A stretch of 14,797 bases of DNA from assembly GCA_038206985.1 (NCBI GenBank), contig JBBRAH010000056.1, positions 1-14,797 on the forward strand, written 5' to 3'. This stretch comes from CAXMST01 sp038206985 (GTDB taxonomy: Bacteria > Actinomycetota > Thermoleophilia > Solirubrobacterales > 70-9). Below the pieces are notes generated by a model. The model did no database searches. It worked only from the letters and a program-made list of their open reading frames with translations, and was not told where the DNA came from. Position 1 is the first letter of the stretch, and each line of letters begins with the position of its first letter. The position numbers and the translations under genes were made by a program. Positions 1-5,454 of the stretch are shown piece by piece.

Positions 1-821
1 TCGACGGTCAGCTCCGGGTGGGCCGTGATCTGGCCGATCGAGGGCTCCGCTTGCTCGCCGAGCAGCACCCGCATCGCGGCGATCAGCTCGACCAGCGGCA
101 GGTGGGTGTGGCCGTGATTCTCGCCCTCCCGGAGGGCGTGCACCGCCGCGGCCTGGATGCGCGCGGGCGCCTGCGGGTCGGTGCCGTTGGCCAGCGCCAG
201 CTTGTCGGCGCCGTGGAAGCCGATCCCGTGGATCTCGGTGAGTGAGTAAGGGTCGCGATCCACGGCTTCGGCGGCCCCTGATCCGTGGATCCCGATCAGC
301 TCGCTCACGTAGCGGGCCAGACCGTGCGGGGCAAGCAGCGAGTAGAGGCGGCGCTGGGCCCGGCGCTCTTCCCAGTCCTCGGCAGCTTCGACGGCCCTCT
401 CGTGGCTGACTCCGCGCAGCGCGGCGAACGCGGCGACCGGATCCGCGTCGATTGCCGCAAAGACACCCTCGCCGTGCAGCTCGATCAGGGCGTCGGCGCG
501 GCCCGGGCCGATGTGCGGGGTCGTCTTCAGGTAGCGGCGGGCACCGTCGATCCCGGCCGGGTCCAGCGGCTCCGCCTCCCTGACCTTGATCTGCAGGCCG
601 TGAGTCGAGTGCTCCTCGAAGGTGCCGCTCAGCCGGGCCCGCGAGCCTTCGTCGAGGTGTCCCAGCGGGCCCACCGCGCAGACCGGCGAGCCGTCGGCCA
701 GGGAGACATCGACCACCGCGAAGGCCCCGTCCTCGGAGGTGAAGCGCACGTTCTCGACCCGCGCCTCGCCTTCGAACGGATCGCCTGGGGTGGGGTGGAT
801 GTCAAGGGCTTCCTGGTTCAT
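1..821 (-). CDS. recD2: RecD2-type ATP-dependent DNA helicase, N-terminal part
   Basis: The reverse strand reads 273 codons from the ATG at 821 to the window edge, so the gene is cut by the left boundary. Residues 16-85 look like the N-terminal OB-fold of RecD2 (FEGEARVENVRFTSEDGAF). Residues 90-150 hold helix-hairpin-helix repeats (TTPHIGPGRADALIELHG, then a second around LRGVSHERAVEAA). Residues 157-205 carry the family pattern RLYSLLAPHGLARY and DPYSLTEIHGIGFHGADK, and GHTHLPLVELI follows. The motor domains with Walker A and B lie outside. RecD2 enzymes are 5'-3' superfamily 1B helicases that act without RecBC in DNA repair. A TAG codon directly precedes the ATG in frame, so no longer start exists. 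It lies 104 bases downstream of the lipase gene on the same strand. I see no TANNNT box close to its start, unlike most neighbours. Confidence 0.86.
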   Translation of the reverse strand, partial: MNQEALDIHPTPGDPFEGEARVENVRFTSEDGAFAVVDVSLADGSPVCAVGPLGHLDEGSRARLSGTFEEHSTHGLQIKVREAEPLDPAGIDGARRYLKTTPHIGPGRADALIELHGEGVFAAIDADPVAAFAALRGVSHERAVEAAEDWEERRAQRRLYSLLAPHGLARYVSELIGIHGSGAAEAVDRDPYSLTEIHGIGFHGADKLALANGTDPQAPARIQAAAVHALREGENHGHTHLPLVELIAAMRVLLGEQAEPSIGQITAHPELTV

Positions 822-855
822 CTACAAGCAGCGTCTTCGCTGTAGTTTCGCTGCT
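822..855 (-). promoter_or_regulatory. Overlapping inverted repeats in the recD2 leader
   Basis: Immediately upstream of the recD2 ATG two hairpins share one strand. The first pairs 822-825 and 830-833 with 838-845, with a four-base bulge. The second is a perfect 7-base inverted repeat, 827-833 with 849-855, and a 15-base loop. They cannot form together because both use 830-833. This could hide or expose the start codon or act as a protein site, but the role is inference. Confidence 0.35.
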
Positions 856-925
856 CGCCGATTCTCCCCGGCCTCTCGTCCGCTGCCCGCCCATCGGCAG
901 GCGAACGCACGCCGCCCGTCGCTTT

Positions 926-1975
926 TCAGCGGCCCTTCTCGGCCTTCGCCTTCTTCCGGCACTGGTGCTTGCGCTTGAACACGTAACAGCGCAGCTTCGG
1001 CTCGCCGCCCGTCGGGCCGTCGGCCACGAAGATGCTGTTGATCGCCTCGGCGATCTGCTGCGGGGCGGCGATCGGATCGACGCCGGGCTGAAAGACCTGG
1101 GCGCAGACGAGGGGGTCGATGCGGGAGGGATCGGCCGGCCCGGGGTGGTCGAGCGCATCGAGCGCGAGCGCTGCGGCGGCAGGATCCACGGTGCCGACCA
1201 TCAGATGTTCGGAGATGGCAGCAGGGCAGACGTCCTGGATTGCAACGTTGGTGATCTGCGCCCTGCCGTGGACCGAGGCCGCCTCCTTCGGCGGGGTGAC
1301 CGTCTCGTCGAGCTCGGTATAGACCTCGGTGTAGGTGATCGGCCGGAAGACCTGGGCCCTGGAGTTGAGGGCCCGGATGAACTTCGAGTTCATCGCCTGC
1401 TGGGCGCTGGCCGGCGAGCAGTCGGTGTTGCCCTTGCAGCCGTTGGCCTGGGTGGTGCCCTGGTTGGTGCCGGCAAAGCCGATCACGTCGTCAACCATCT
1501 TTCGCGTGTCCGGCCAAAAACGCAGCGGCCAGCGCATCGCCATGCCGCCCTGGCTGTGGCCGACGATGGCGATCTTGCGCCCGGCCTTGCGATGCATCTT
1601 GCGGATCGCGAAGGTCAGGTACTGGCCACGGAGCTGGATGTCGAGGTTGTTGGAGTTGCGGGCGCCCGGCATGTCGGAGGTGCAGAACGGGATCCCCTTC
1701 TGTTCAAGGAGCGGCTCGTAGTTCCAGGAGAAGTTCTGGGTGGAGTTGACGCCGGTGGCGGGGACCAGCAGGACCGGGGCGCGGTCGGCGTTGCGGACCC
1801 CCGGCGAGCAATCGACGCTGTTGCGGAGCTTCTGCTTCTGCACGCGCAGCTTCGGACCGGGGCGGTCTAGGGGGGCGAAAGCGCGGCCGGCCTGGGCGGC
1901 CGCCGGAGCCACCAGCAACGCGAGCAGCGCAACCAGCAGCAGTCCTCCACCGATCTGTCCGCCGCGTTCGCCCAC
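926..1975 (-). CDS. Secreted lipase, Candida antarctica lipase B-like
   Basis: This is an exported alpha/beta-hydrolase of 349 residues, expected to hydrolyse ester bonds of lipids outside the cell. A signal peptide covers about residues 1-29 (hydrophobic GGLLLVALLALLVAP, then an AQA cleavage site). The nucleophile elbow is GHSQGG with S141. The acid lies in TELDETVTP (D223) and the histidine in ISEHLMVG (H257). Spacing matches CalB: Ser to Asp is 82 residues in both, and Ser to His is 116 against 119. VPATG supplies T74 where CalB has its oxyanion T40. C56 and C98 are 42 apart like CalB C22-C64; C250-C291 and C330-C339 match the other two CalB bridges; C180-C186 is extra. The tail is Lys/Arg-rich. 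GTG at 1975 is chosen because TACATT lies exactly six bases ahead. A TTG at 2008 would add 11 residues but is better read as the -35 box. Confidence 0.84.
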   Translation of the reverse strand: MGERGGQIGGGLLLVALLALLVAPAAAQAGRAFAPLDRPGPKLRVQKQKLRNSVDCSPGVRNADRAPVLLVPATGVNSTQNFSWNYEPLLEQKGIPFCTSDMPGARNSNNLDIQLRGQYLTFAIRKMHRKAGRKIAIVGHSQGGMAMRWPLRFWPDTRKMVDDVIGFAGTNQGTTQANGCKGNTDCSPASAQQAMNSKFIRALNSRAQVFRPITYTEVYTELDETVTPPKEAASVHGRAQITNVAIQDVCPAAISEHLMVGTVDPAAAALALDALDHPGPADPSRIDPLVCAQVFQPGVDPIAAPQQIAEAINSIFVADGPTGGEPKLRCYVFKRKHQCRKKAKAEKGR

Positions 1976-1981
1976 GGGACG

Positions 1982-2008
1982 AATGTAGCGGGGCAGCGAG
2001 TTGGTCAA
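1982..2008 (-). promoter_or_regulatory. Candidate leaderless promoter of the lipase gene
   Basis: On the minus strand TTGACC (2008-2003) and TACATT (1987-1982) are separated by 15 bases. TACATT ends six bases before the GTG at 1975, so transcription would begin at or next to the start codon. Confidence 0.5.
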
Positions 2009-2058
2009 CCCCGGTTCGATTGCCCGCTCGGAGCAGCGCCTGCCCTGCGGCGCAGGCG

Positions 2059-2064
2059 TAGGGT
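2059..2064 (+). promoter_or_regulatory. -10 box of the 131-residue membrane protein gene
   Basis: TAGGGT ends six bases before the ATG at 2071, the spacing expected of a leaderless actinobacterial promoter. I see no good -35 box. It favours the ATG at 2071 over the GTG at 2065. Confidence 0.45.
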
Positions 2065-2070
2065 GTGGGT

Positions 2071-2466
2071 ATGGCCAGCCCAGCCCAACCCCGGGTCGGC
2101 ACGAGGCTCGCCGCCCGCTTCGCCTTCGTGGTCCTGCTTGTCGGCTGCATCGTGCTCTGGGTCGGCGTGCCTGTCGCCGGCGTCTGGATCGCCTCCCGCC
2201 TGACCGACTCCTCCGGCTACCACCTGCCGCTCTCGCTGGCGATCGTGGTGCCGGGAATGTTCGTCTTCGCGATGGGCCTCGCCTGGGTCAACGACCTCTG
2301 GCTGCGGATCACCGGTGGCGATGTCGTCGAGGTCGAGGGTGTGCCGATCCGTCGCCGCGGTCCCCTGGAGACGCTGTTGCCGGTCTCCGGGCTGATTGCC
2401 GTGGTGGCGATGTTCGTCTGGTTCTTCCTCTTCGCCGAGGACCCGCCGGGCCGGTTCCTCGGCTGA
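2071..2466 (+). CDS. Small three-helix membrane protein, function unknown
   Basis: I do not recognise this 131-residue protein. It has hydrophobic stretches at about residues 17-41, 53-76 and 102-121. They are separated by a short polar loop (SRLTDSSGY) and a longer, partly charged segment at about 77-101 (GGDVVEVEGVPIRRRGP). The N-terminus is short and basic, so it is likely an integral inner-membrane protein with no obvious catalytic motif. The ATG at 2071 sits six bases after a TAGGGT box. It is divergent from the lipase gene, and the two starts are about 95 bases apart. The stop codon lies in the loop of a weak 4-base hairpin (2460-2472). Codon usage is like that of its neighbours. Confidence 0.7.
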   Translation: MASPAQPRVGTRLAARFAFVVLLVGCIVLWVGVPVAGVWIASRLTDSSGYHLPLSLAIVVPGMFVFAMGLAWVNDLWLRITGGDVVEVEGVPIRRRGPLETLLPVSGLIAVVAMFVWFFLFAEDPPGRFLG

Positions 2467-2508
2467 CGGCCGCGATTAGTTTCCGCCGCGACGACGGTCT
2501 GGAGGGGT

Positions 2509-2604
2509 GTCGCCGACGGGTGCGCGCACGATCTCCCAGACCTGGCTGCGGGAGCGCGGATCGAGGCCTGTTATCGGCCCGTCGAGGAACGTCAGCCGTG
2601 GCGT
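2509..2604 (-). pseudogene. Remnant of a DrrA-type ABC transporter ATPase
   Basis: The reverse strand encodes LTFLDGPITGLDPRSRSQV followed by WEIVRAPVGD. This closely resembles the Walker B and D-loop region of drug-resistance ABC ATPases, where the family reads FLDEPTTGLDPRSR and then a W(D/E)IVR helix. The catalytic Glu after Walker B is Gly here. The sequence that should follow (the switch-histidine region) is replaced by unrelated Pro/Arg-rich residues, and Walker A and the signature motif are absent. It is a decayed fragment of about 32 codons and cannot be a working ATPase. Confidence 0.65.
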
Positions 2605-2606
2605 GA

Positions 2607-2762
2607 CACGATCGAGGCGGCGATGTCGAGGCGGCGCCGCATTCGGCCCGAGTAGTTCTTGGCCTGCCGCTCGGCAGCGAACTGGCGGTCGTCCTAGGGA
2701 CGACGGTGCTGCTGACGGCGGTCTTCGCACCGCTCACGAGCTACCTGTACCGGCGGGCGTAA
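2607..2762 (+). pseudogene. Remnant of an ABC-2 permease C-terminus (DrrB-like)
   Basis: The forward frame from 2607 to a TAA at 2760-2762 ends with LLTAVFAPLTSYLYRRA. ABC-2 type drug-export permeases commonly end with a hydrophobic helix and a motif like VFAPLAVRRYRRA. There is no start, since an in-frame TGA stands at 2604-2606, and only about 50 codons remain. It lies beside the ATPase remnant but on the other strand, so the former operon seems to have been rearranged as well as truncated. The match is short, so this is moderate confidence only. Confidence 0.5.
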
Positions 2763-2849
2763 CGGAGTTCTGGAAGGGGCCCCGGCGGAGGGGCGCTACG
2801 CGGCACGCTCCCTGGGAAGTCAATCGGCGTGCAGGAGACCTGCTGGGAG

Positions 2850-2855
2850 TAGACT
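2850..2855 (+). promoter_or_regulatory. -10 box of the phosphodiesterase gene
   Basis: TAGACT ends 11 bases before the ATG at 2867. The predicted transcript would have a leader of only about five bases and no Shine-Dalgarno sequence. No clear -35 box is visible. Confidence 0.4.
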
Positions 2856-2866
2856 CGCCGGCGGGA

Positions 2867-4168
2867 ATGGTCAGGGCAATATGCAGAACAGCGCTCGCCG
2901 CCGTGTCGGTCGGAGCCGTACTCGGCCTCGCTGCCCAGCCCGCGGCGGGCAACACCGACTGGACGAAGCTGCGGACGCTCAACATCGCCCACCAGGGCGG
3001 CGAGAACGAGGCACCGTCGAACACGATGTACTCCTTCGCCAGGGCGATGCGGCTCGGCTCCGACATGCTCGAGGTCGACATCCATACCAGCGCCGAGGGC
3101 GAGCTCGTCGTGATCCACGACGCGACCGTCGACCGCACCACCAACGGCAGCGGCCGCGTGTACGACATGACCCTGGCGGAGATCCAGGCGCTCGATTCCG
3201 CGCACAACTTCGTGCCCGGGGCGGGAACCACCTCCAGCGCACCGCGCTCGGACTACGTCTTCCGCGGCATCCGCACCGGTGTCCGCAAGCCACCCCCGGC
3301 ATTCAAGCCGCGCGACTTCAGGATCCCCACTCTGGACGAGGTGATCGGGGCCTATCCCGGGGTCCCGATCAACATCGAGATCAAGGGCGCGGGCGATTCC
3401 GACGTCGCCTCCTTTCTCCGCAACGCGGAGGCGCTCGCCGCCTATCTGAATAAGCTCGGCCGCAGCGAGGGAATCATCGTCGCCTCCTTCAACGATGCGG
3501 CGCTGGCGCACTTCCATGAGTTGGCCCCACAGATCGATCTGGCGCCGGCGATCGCAGGGGTCGCCGGCTTCAAGCTCGCCGGAGTGCCGCCGCCGCCGGG
3601 CTCGGTCGCCTTCCAGGTGCCCATCGAGTTCAACGGGCTGCCCGTTGCCGATCGTGACTTCATCCAGCGCGCCCATGCCGGCGGCTACGGCGTCCACGTC
3701 TGGACGATCAACGACGAGCCGACCATGGACCAGCTGCTGGGCTGGGGAGCCGATGGGATCATGACCGCCGAGCCCATGCGTCTCGAGCGACTGCTCTGCG
3801 CCCGCGACGTCCAGCGGCCGAAGCGGCCGAAGAGCTTCGGTGGTCGCCACTGCAGCCCCCGCGCCTCGATCGCTTGCGAGGTGGTGGCCACCGCCGCCCG
3901 TCGGGCTGGAGTGGGCAAGGCGAAGCTGACCCTGAAGCGCCGCGACGATTTCGCCGGCCGCTGCGCCGGCCGGGTCGCGGTCAAGCCCCGCAAGGGCAGC
4001 GGGCGCACCCTGGCCCGCTTCAACTTCGGCGATCAGCCGCCCTCGGAGGGCGGGCCGAAGCAGCGGGTCGTCGCAGTAGAGCTGCCGCGGCAGACGAAGT
4101 CCCGGGTGCAGGCGGCTTCACGCCCCTGGGGCTCGTTCGTCGAGCGCGCTCGTCTCCGGCTGCGCTGA
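2867..4168 (+). CDS. Exported glycerophosphodiester phosphodiesterase family protein
   Basis: This 433-residue protein belongs to the GDPD TIM-barrel family, which hydrolyses glycerophosphodiesters to glycerol 3-phosphate and an alcohol. A signal peptide covers residues 1-28 (AVSVGAVLGLAAQPAAG). Catalytic and metal residues are visible: H42 in IAHQGG, E69 and D71 in LEVDIH, H84-D85 in VVIHDATVDRTTNG, and E171 in INIEIK. The later barrel strands give VHVWTINDE and GADGIMTAEP. The classical HRG is HQG and the PENT element is PSNT, which points to a variant subfamily. Residues 310-433 form a basic extension with four cysteines that I do not recognise. The ATG at 2867 is chosen because it begins a good signal peptide and follows TAGACT; the frame is open further upstream, but only through the decayed region. 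The stop codon forms one arm of a hairpin shared with the convergent muramidase gene. Confidence 0.85.
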   Translation: MVRAICRTALAAVSVGAVLGLAAQPAAGNTDWTKLRTLNIAHQGGENEAPSNTMYSFARAMRLGSDMLEVDIHTSAEGELVVIHDATVDRTTNGSGRVYDMTLAEIQALDSAHNFVPGAGTTSSAPRSDYVFRGIRTGVRKPPPAFKPRDFRIPTLDEVIGAYPGVPINIEIKGAGDSDVASFLRNAEALAAYLNKLGRSEGIIVASFNDAALAHFHELAPQIDLAPAIAGVAGFKLAGVPPPPGSVAFQVPIEFNGLPVADRDFIQRAHAGGYGVHVWTINDEPTMDQLLGWGADGIMTAEPMRLERLLCARDVQRPKRPKSFGGRHCSPRASIACEVVATAARRAGVGKAKLTLKRRDDFAGRCAGRVAVKPRKGSGRTLARFNFGDQPPSEGGPKQRVVAVELPRQTKSRVQAASRPWGSFVERARLRLR

Positions 4169-4182
4169 GCCGCAACTCAGCG
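4163..4182. terminator. Shared hairpin terminator between convergent genes
   Basis: CGCTGAG (4163-4169) and CTCAGCG (4176-4182) form a perfect 7-base stem with a six-base loop. The TGA of the phosphodiesterase gene lies in one arm and the TGA of the GH25 gene, read on the other strand, lies in the other. No T-run follows, which is usual for GC-rich actinobacteria. Confidence 0.55.
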
Positions 4183-4947
4183 ACCGGCCCGGAGCGACCG
4201 CAGGCCGCCGTCGACCCTGTTCTTGTCGACGTCTCCCTGAATCCCCTTGACGCTGCCGCTGCTGGTGAACTGCCAGACCTTCCAGCCTCGGCCGGCCCAG
4301 TTGTCGGCCGGCACCAGCGGCGAGGGCACACCGTAGTTGGCGACCCAGAGCTTGTGACCCCTGCTCGCGAAGCGGCGCACGTTCCCGGTTGCCTGCCAGC
4401 TCGAGTTGTTCGTGTAGATGATCGGCTTGGCGCCGAGCCGGTTCTGCACGCGGTCAAGCCAGGTCCGGATCCAGAGTCGCAGCCTTCGCTCGTTCAGCCG
4501 CACGAATGGGGCCTCCACGTCGAGCGCAGGCACGAGGTCCCTGGATCGCAGCTTGGTGACACGGCGGATGAAGAGGTCGGCCTCCGCCCGCGCGTCCTGG
4601 CGGGCCTTGAGCTTGGTCGACCCCTGGGCGAAGGCCCGGTGGTAGGCCCCCACCTTGAGCCCTGCCGCCCTGGCGCCGCGGTAGTTGAAGCGGTATGTGG
4701 GGTCGGCCCCACAGGCGTCGGGCACCACGCGACAGTCGTTGCCGCGCCCACGGCTCGCCTGGGCCCAGACGAAGGAGTTCTGGGTCTGGCCGACCCGCTC
4801 CCAGTTGATGGTGCCCTGGAAGCGGGAGACGTCGATGCCTCGATGCCTGGGCTTCGCCTCGGCCGTGACCGGGAGCAGCATCAGCGCGGCCGCGAGCAGC
4901 AGCGCTCGCACGCCCGCCTTGACGGTGGTGTCCCTGCCGGCAGTCAT
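4177..4947 (-). CDS. Exported GH25 lysozyme (muramidase)
   Basis: This 256-residue protein is a glycoside hydrolase family 25 enzyme. The family cuts the beta-1,4 bond between N-acetylmuramic acid and N-acetylglucosamine in peptidoglycan. A signal peptide covers residues 1-31 (ALLLAAALMLLPVTAEA). The family markers are GIDVSRFQGTINW with D39, PALDVEA with D143 and E145, IIYTNNSSW, LWVANYG, and the end element VWQFTSSG followed by GDVDKNRVDG. Length matches a single catalytic domain with no wall-binding repeats. At residues 64-67, where many GH25 enzymes have ATEG, this one has ASRG. The ATG at 4947 lies six bases after TAGCCT. It is divergent from the small membrane gene, with only 61 bases between the starts, and convergent with the phosphodiesterase gene. 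Confidence 0.88.
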   Translation of the reverse strand: MTAGRDTTVKAGVRALLLAAALMLLPVTAEAKPRHRGIDVSRFQGTINWERVGQTQNSFVWAQASRGRGNDCRVVPDACGADPTYRFNYRGARAAGLKVGAYHRAFAQGSTKLKARQDARAEADLFIRRVTKLRSRDLVPALDVEAPFVRLNERRLRLWIRTWLDRVQNRLGAKPIIYTNNSSWQATGNVRRFASRGHKLWVANYGVPSPLVPADNWAGRGWKVWQFTSSGSVKGIQGDVDKNRVDGGLRSLRAGR

Positions 4948-4953
4948 CCATCG

Positions 4954-4959
4954 AGGCTA
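4954..4959 (-). promoter_or_regulatory. -10 box of the GH25 gene
   Basis: On the minus strand TAGCCT ends exactly six bases before the ATG at 4947, so the message should be leaderless. It faces the promoter of the divergent gene in a 61-base gap. Confidence 0.5.
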
Positions 4960-4994
4960 TCGGGGAAAGATGAAAGCCCGGCACCGGCCTGGCG

Positions 4995-5000
4995 TAGTGT
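4995..5000 (+). promoter_or_regulatory. -10 box of the 90-residue membrane protein gene
   Basis: TAGTGT ends eight bases before the ATG at 5009. The predicted leader is about two bases. No clear -35 box is visible. Confidence 0.42.
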
Positions 5001-5008
5001 GAGCGACC

Positions 5009-5281
5009 ATGCACTCGCCCGGCACCGACCTGAAGATCCGTGGCTACGTCGTCGCCCAGTTCCCGAATCCCCCGCTGCTTGTCGCTTTCGCGGCACTGGC
5101 AATCGGCTGGCTTCTCGACGAGGCCAGCGGCGCCTATGACTACTCGCGCGCGGTCTTCTACATCGGCCTTGCGATCTGGGCCTGGCTGGAGGTTGCCGGG
5201 GGGGTCAACGGGTTTCGCCGGGTCCTCGGCGTGGCCGGTCTGCTCTACGTCGTGATCCGGCTCGGCGATCTGATCGCCTGA
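5009..5281 (+). CDS. Small hydrophobic membrane protein, function unknown
   Basis: I do not recognise this 90-residue protein. It has a short polar N-terminus (MHSPGTDLKIRGYV) and hydrophobic stretches at about residues 20-36, 47-62 and 71-88. They are broken by an acidic patch (DEASGAYDYSR) and a short basic loop (NGFRR). It is likely a two- or three-helix inner-membrane protein without visible catalytic residues. The start is supported by the TAGTGT box eight bases ahead. The coding region ends in a hairpin that contains the stop codon and is convergent with the subtilase gene. Confidence 0.68.
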   Translation: MHSPGTDLKIRGYVVAQFPNPPLLVAFAALAIGWLLDEASGAYDYSRAVFYIGLAIWAWLEVAGGVNGFRRVLGVAGLLYVVIRLGDLIA

Positions 5282-5303
5282 GCGTGCGCCGCGGCCCGCT
5301 CAG
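5278..5303 (+). terminator. Hairpin overlapping the stop codon of the 90-residue gene
   Basis: CTGAGCG (5278-5284) and CGCTCAG (5297-5303) form a 7-base stem around a 12-base GC-rich loop. The TGA at 5279-5281 is inside the left arm. No T-run follows. Confidence 0.45.
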
Positions 5304-5435
5304 CGGTTGAGTGCCGCCGCCACGGCAGGTGCTTGCCGGGTCGTCTGGTGCCCGGCCTCAAGGTCCTTCTTGCGCCGGATCAGCGGCCCGGGGATCAGCC
5401 GCGTGGAGCCGAGCGCGAAAGCTGACGTCGACCGC

Positions 5436-5454
5436 GGGCGCTGACTCAGCGCCC
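5436..5454 (-). terminator. Hairpin around the stop codon of the subtilase gene
   Basis: The 19 bases form a nearly perfect palindrome, with arms GGGCGCTG and CAGCGCCC and a three-base centre. The TGA stop, read on the minus strand at 5448-5446, sits at the centre. It is the strongest stem of this kind in the window. Confidence 0.5.

Larger units (their letters stand above)
2467..2866. other. 400-base stretch without an intact gene, holding ABC-transporter debris
   Basis: No intact gene fits between the membrane protein and the phosphodiesterase. Two transporter remnants lie in it on opposite strands (2509-2604 minus, 2607-2762 plus). The last hundred bases hold only the phosphodiesterase promoter at 2850. 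Frames open through this region lack recognisable protein other than these pieces. Confidence 0.6.

Noticed and set aside
2507..2866. Extending the phosphodiesterase 120 codons upstream to a start at 2507
   Set aside because: The extra residues are Arg/Gly-rich, cross ABC-transporter debris, and would bury the signal peptide. A promoter-like TAGACT lies just before the ATG at 2867.
2741..3850. Open frame of 369 codons on the minus strand opposite the phosphodiesterase gene
   Set aside because: The plus strand has the GDPD catalytic motifs and a signal peptide; the minus frame has none.
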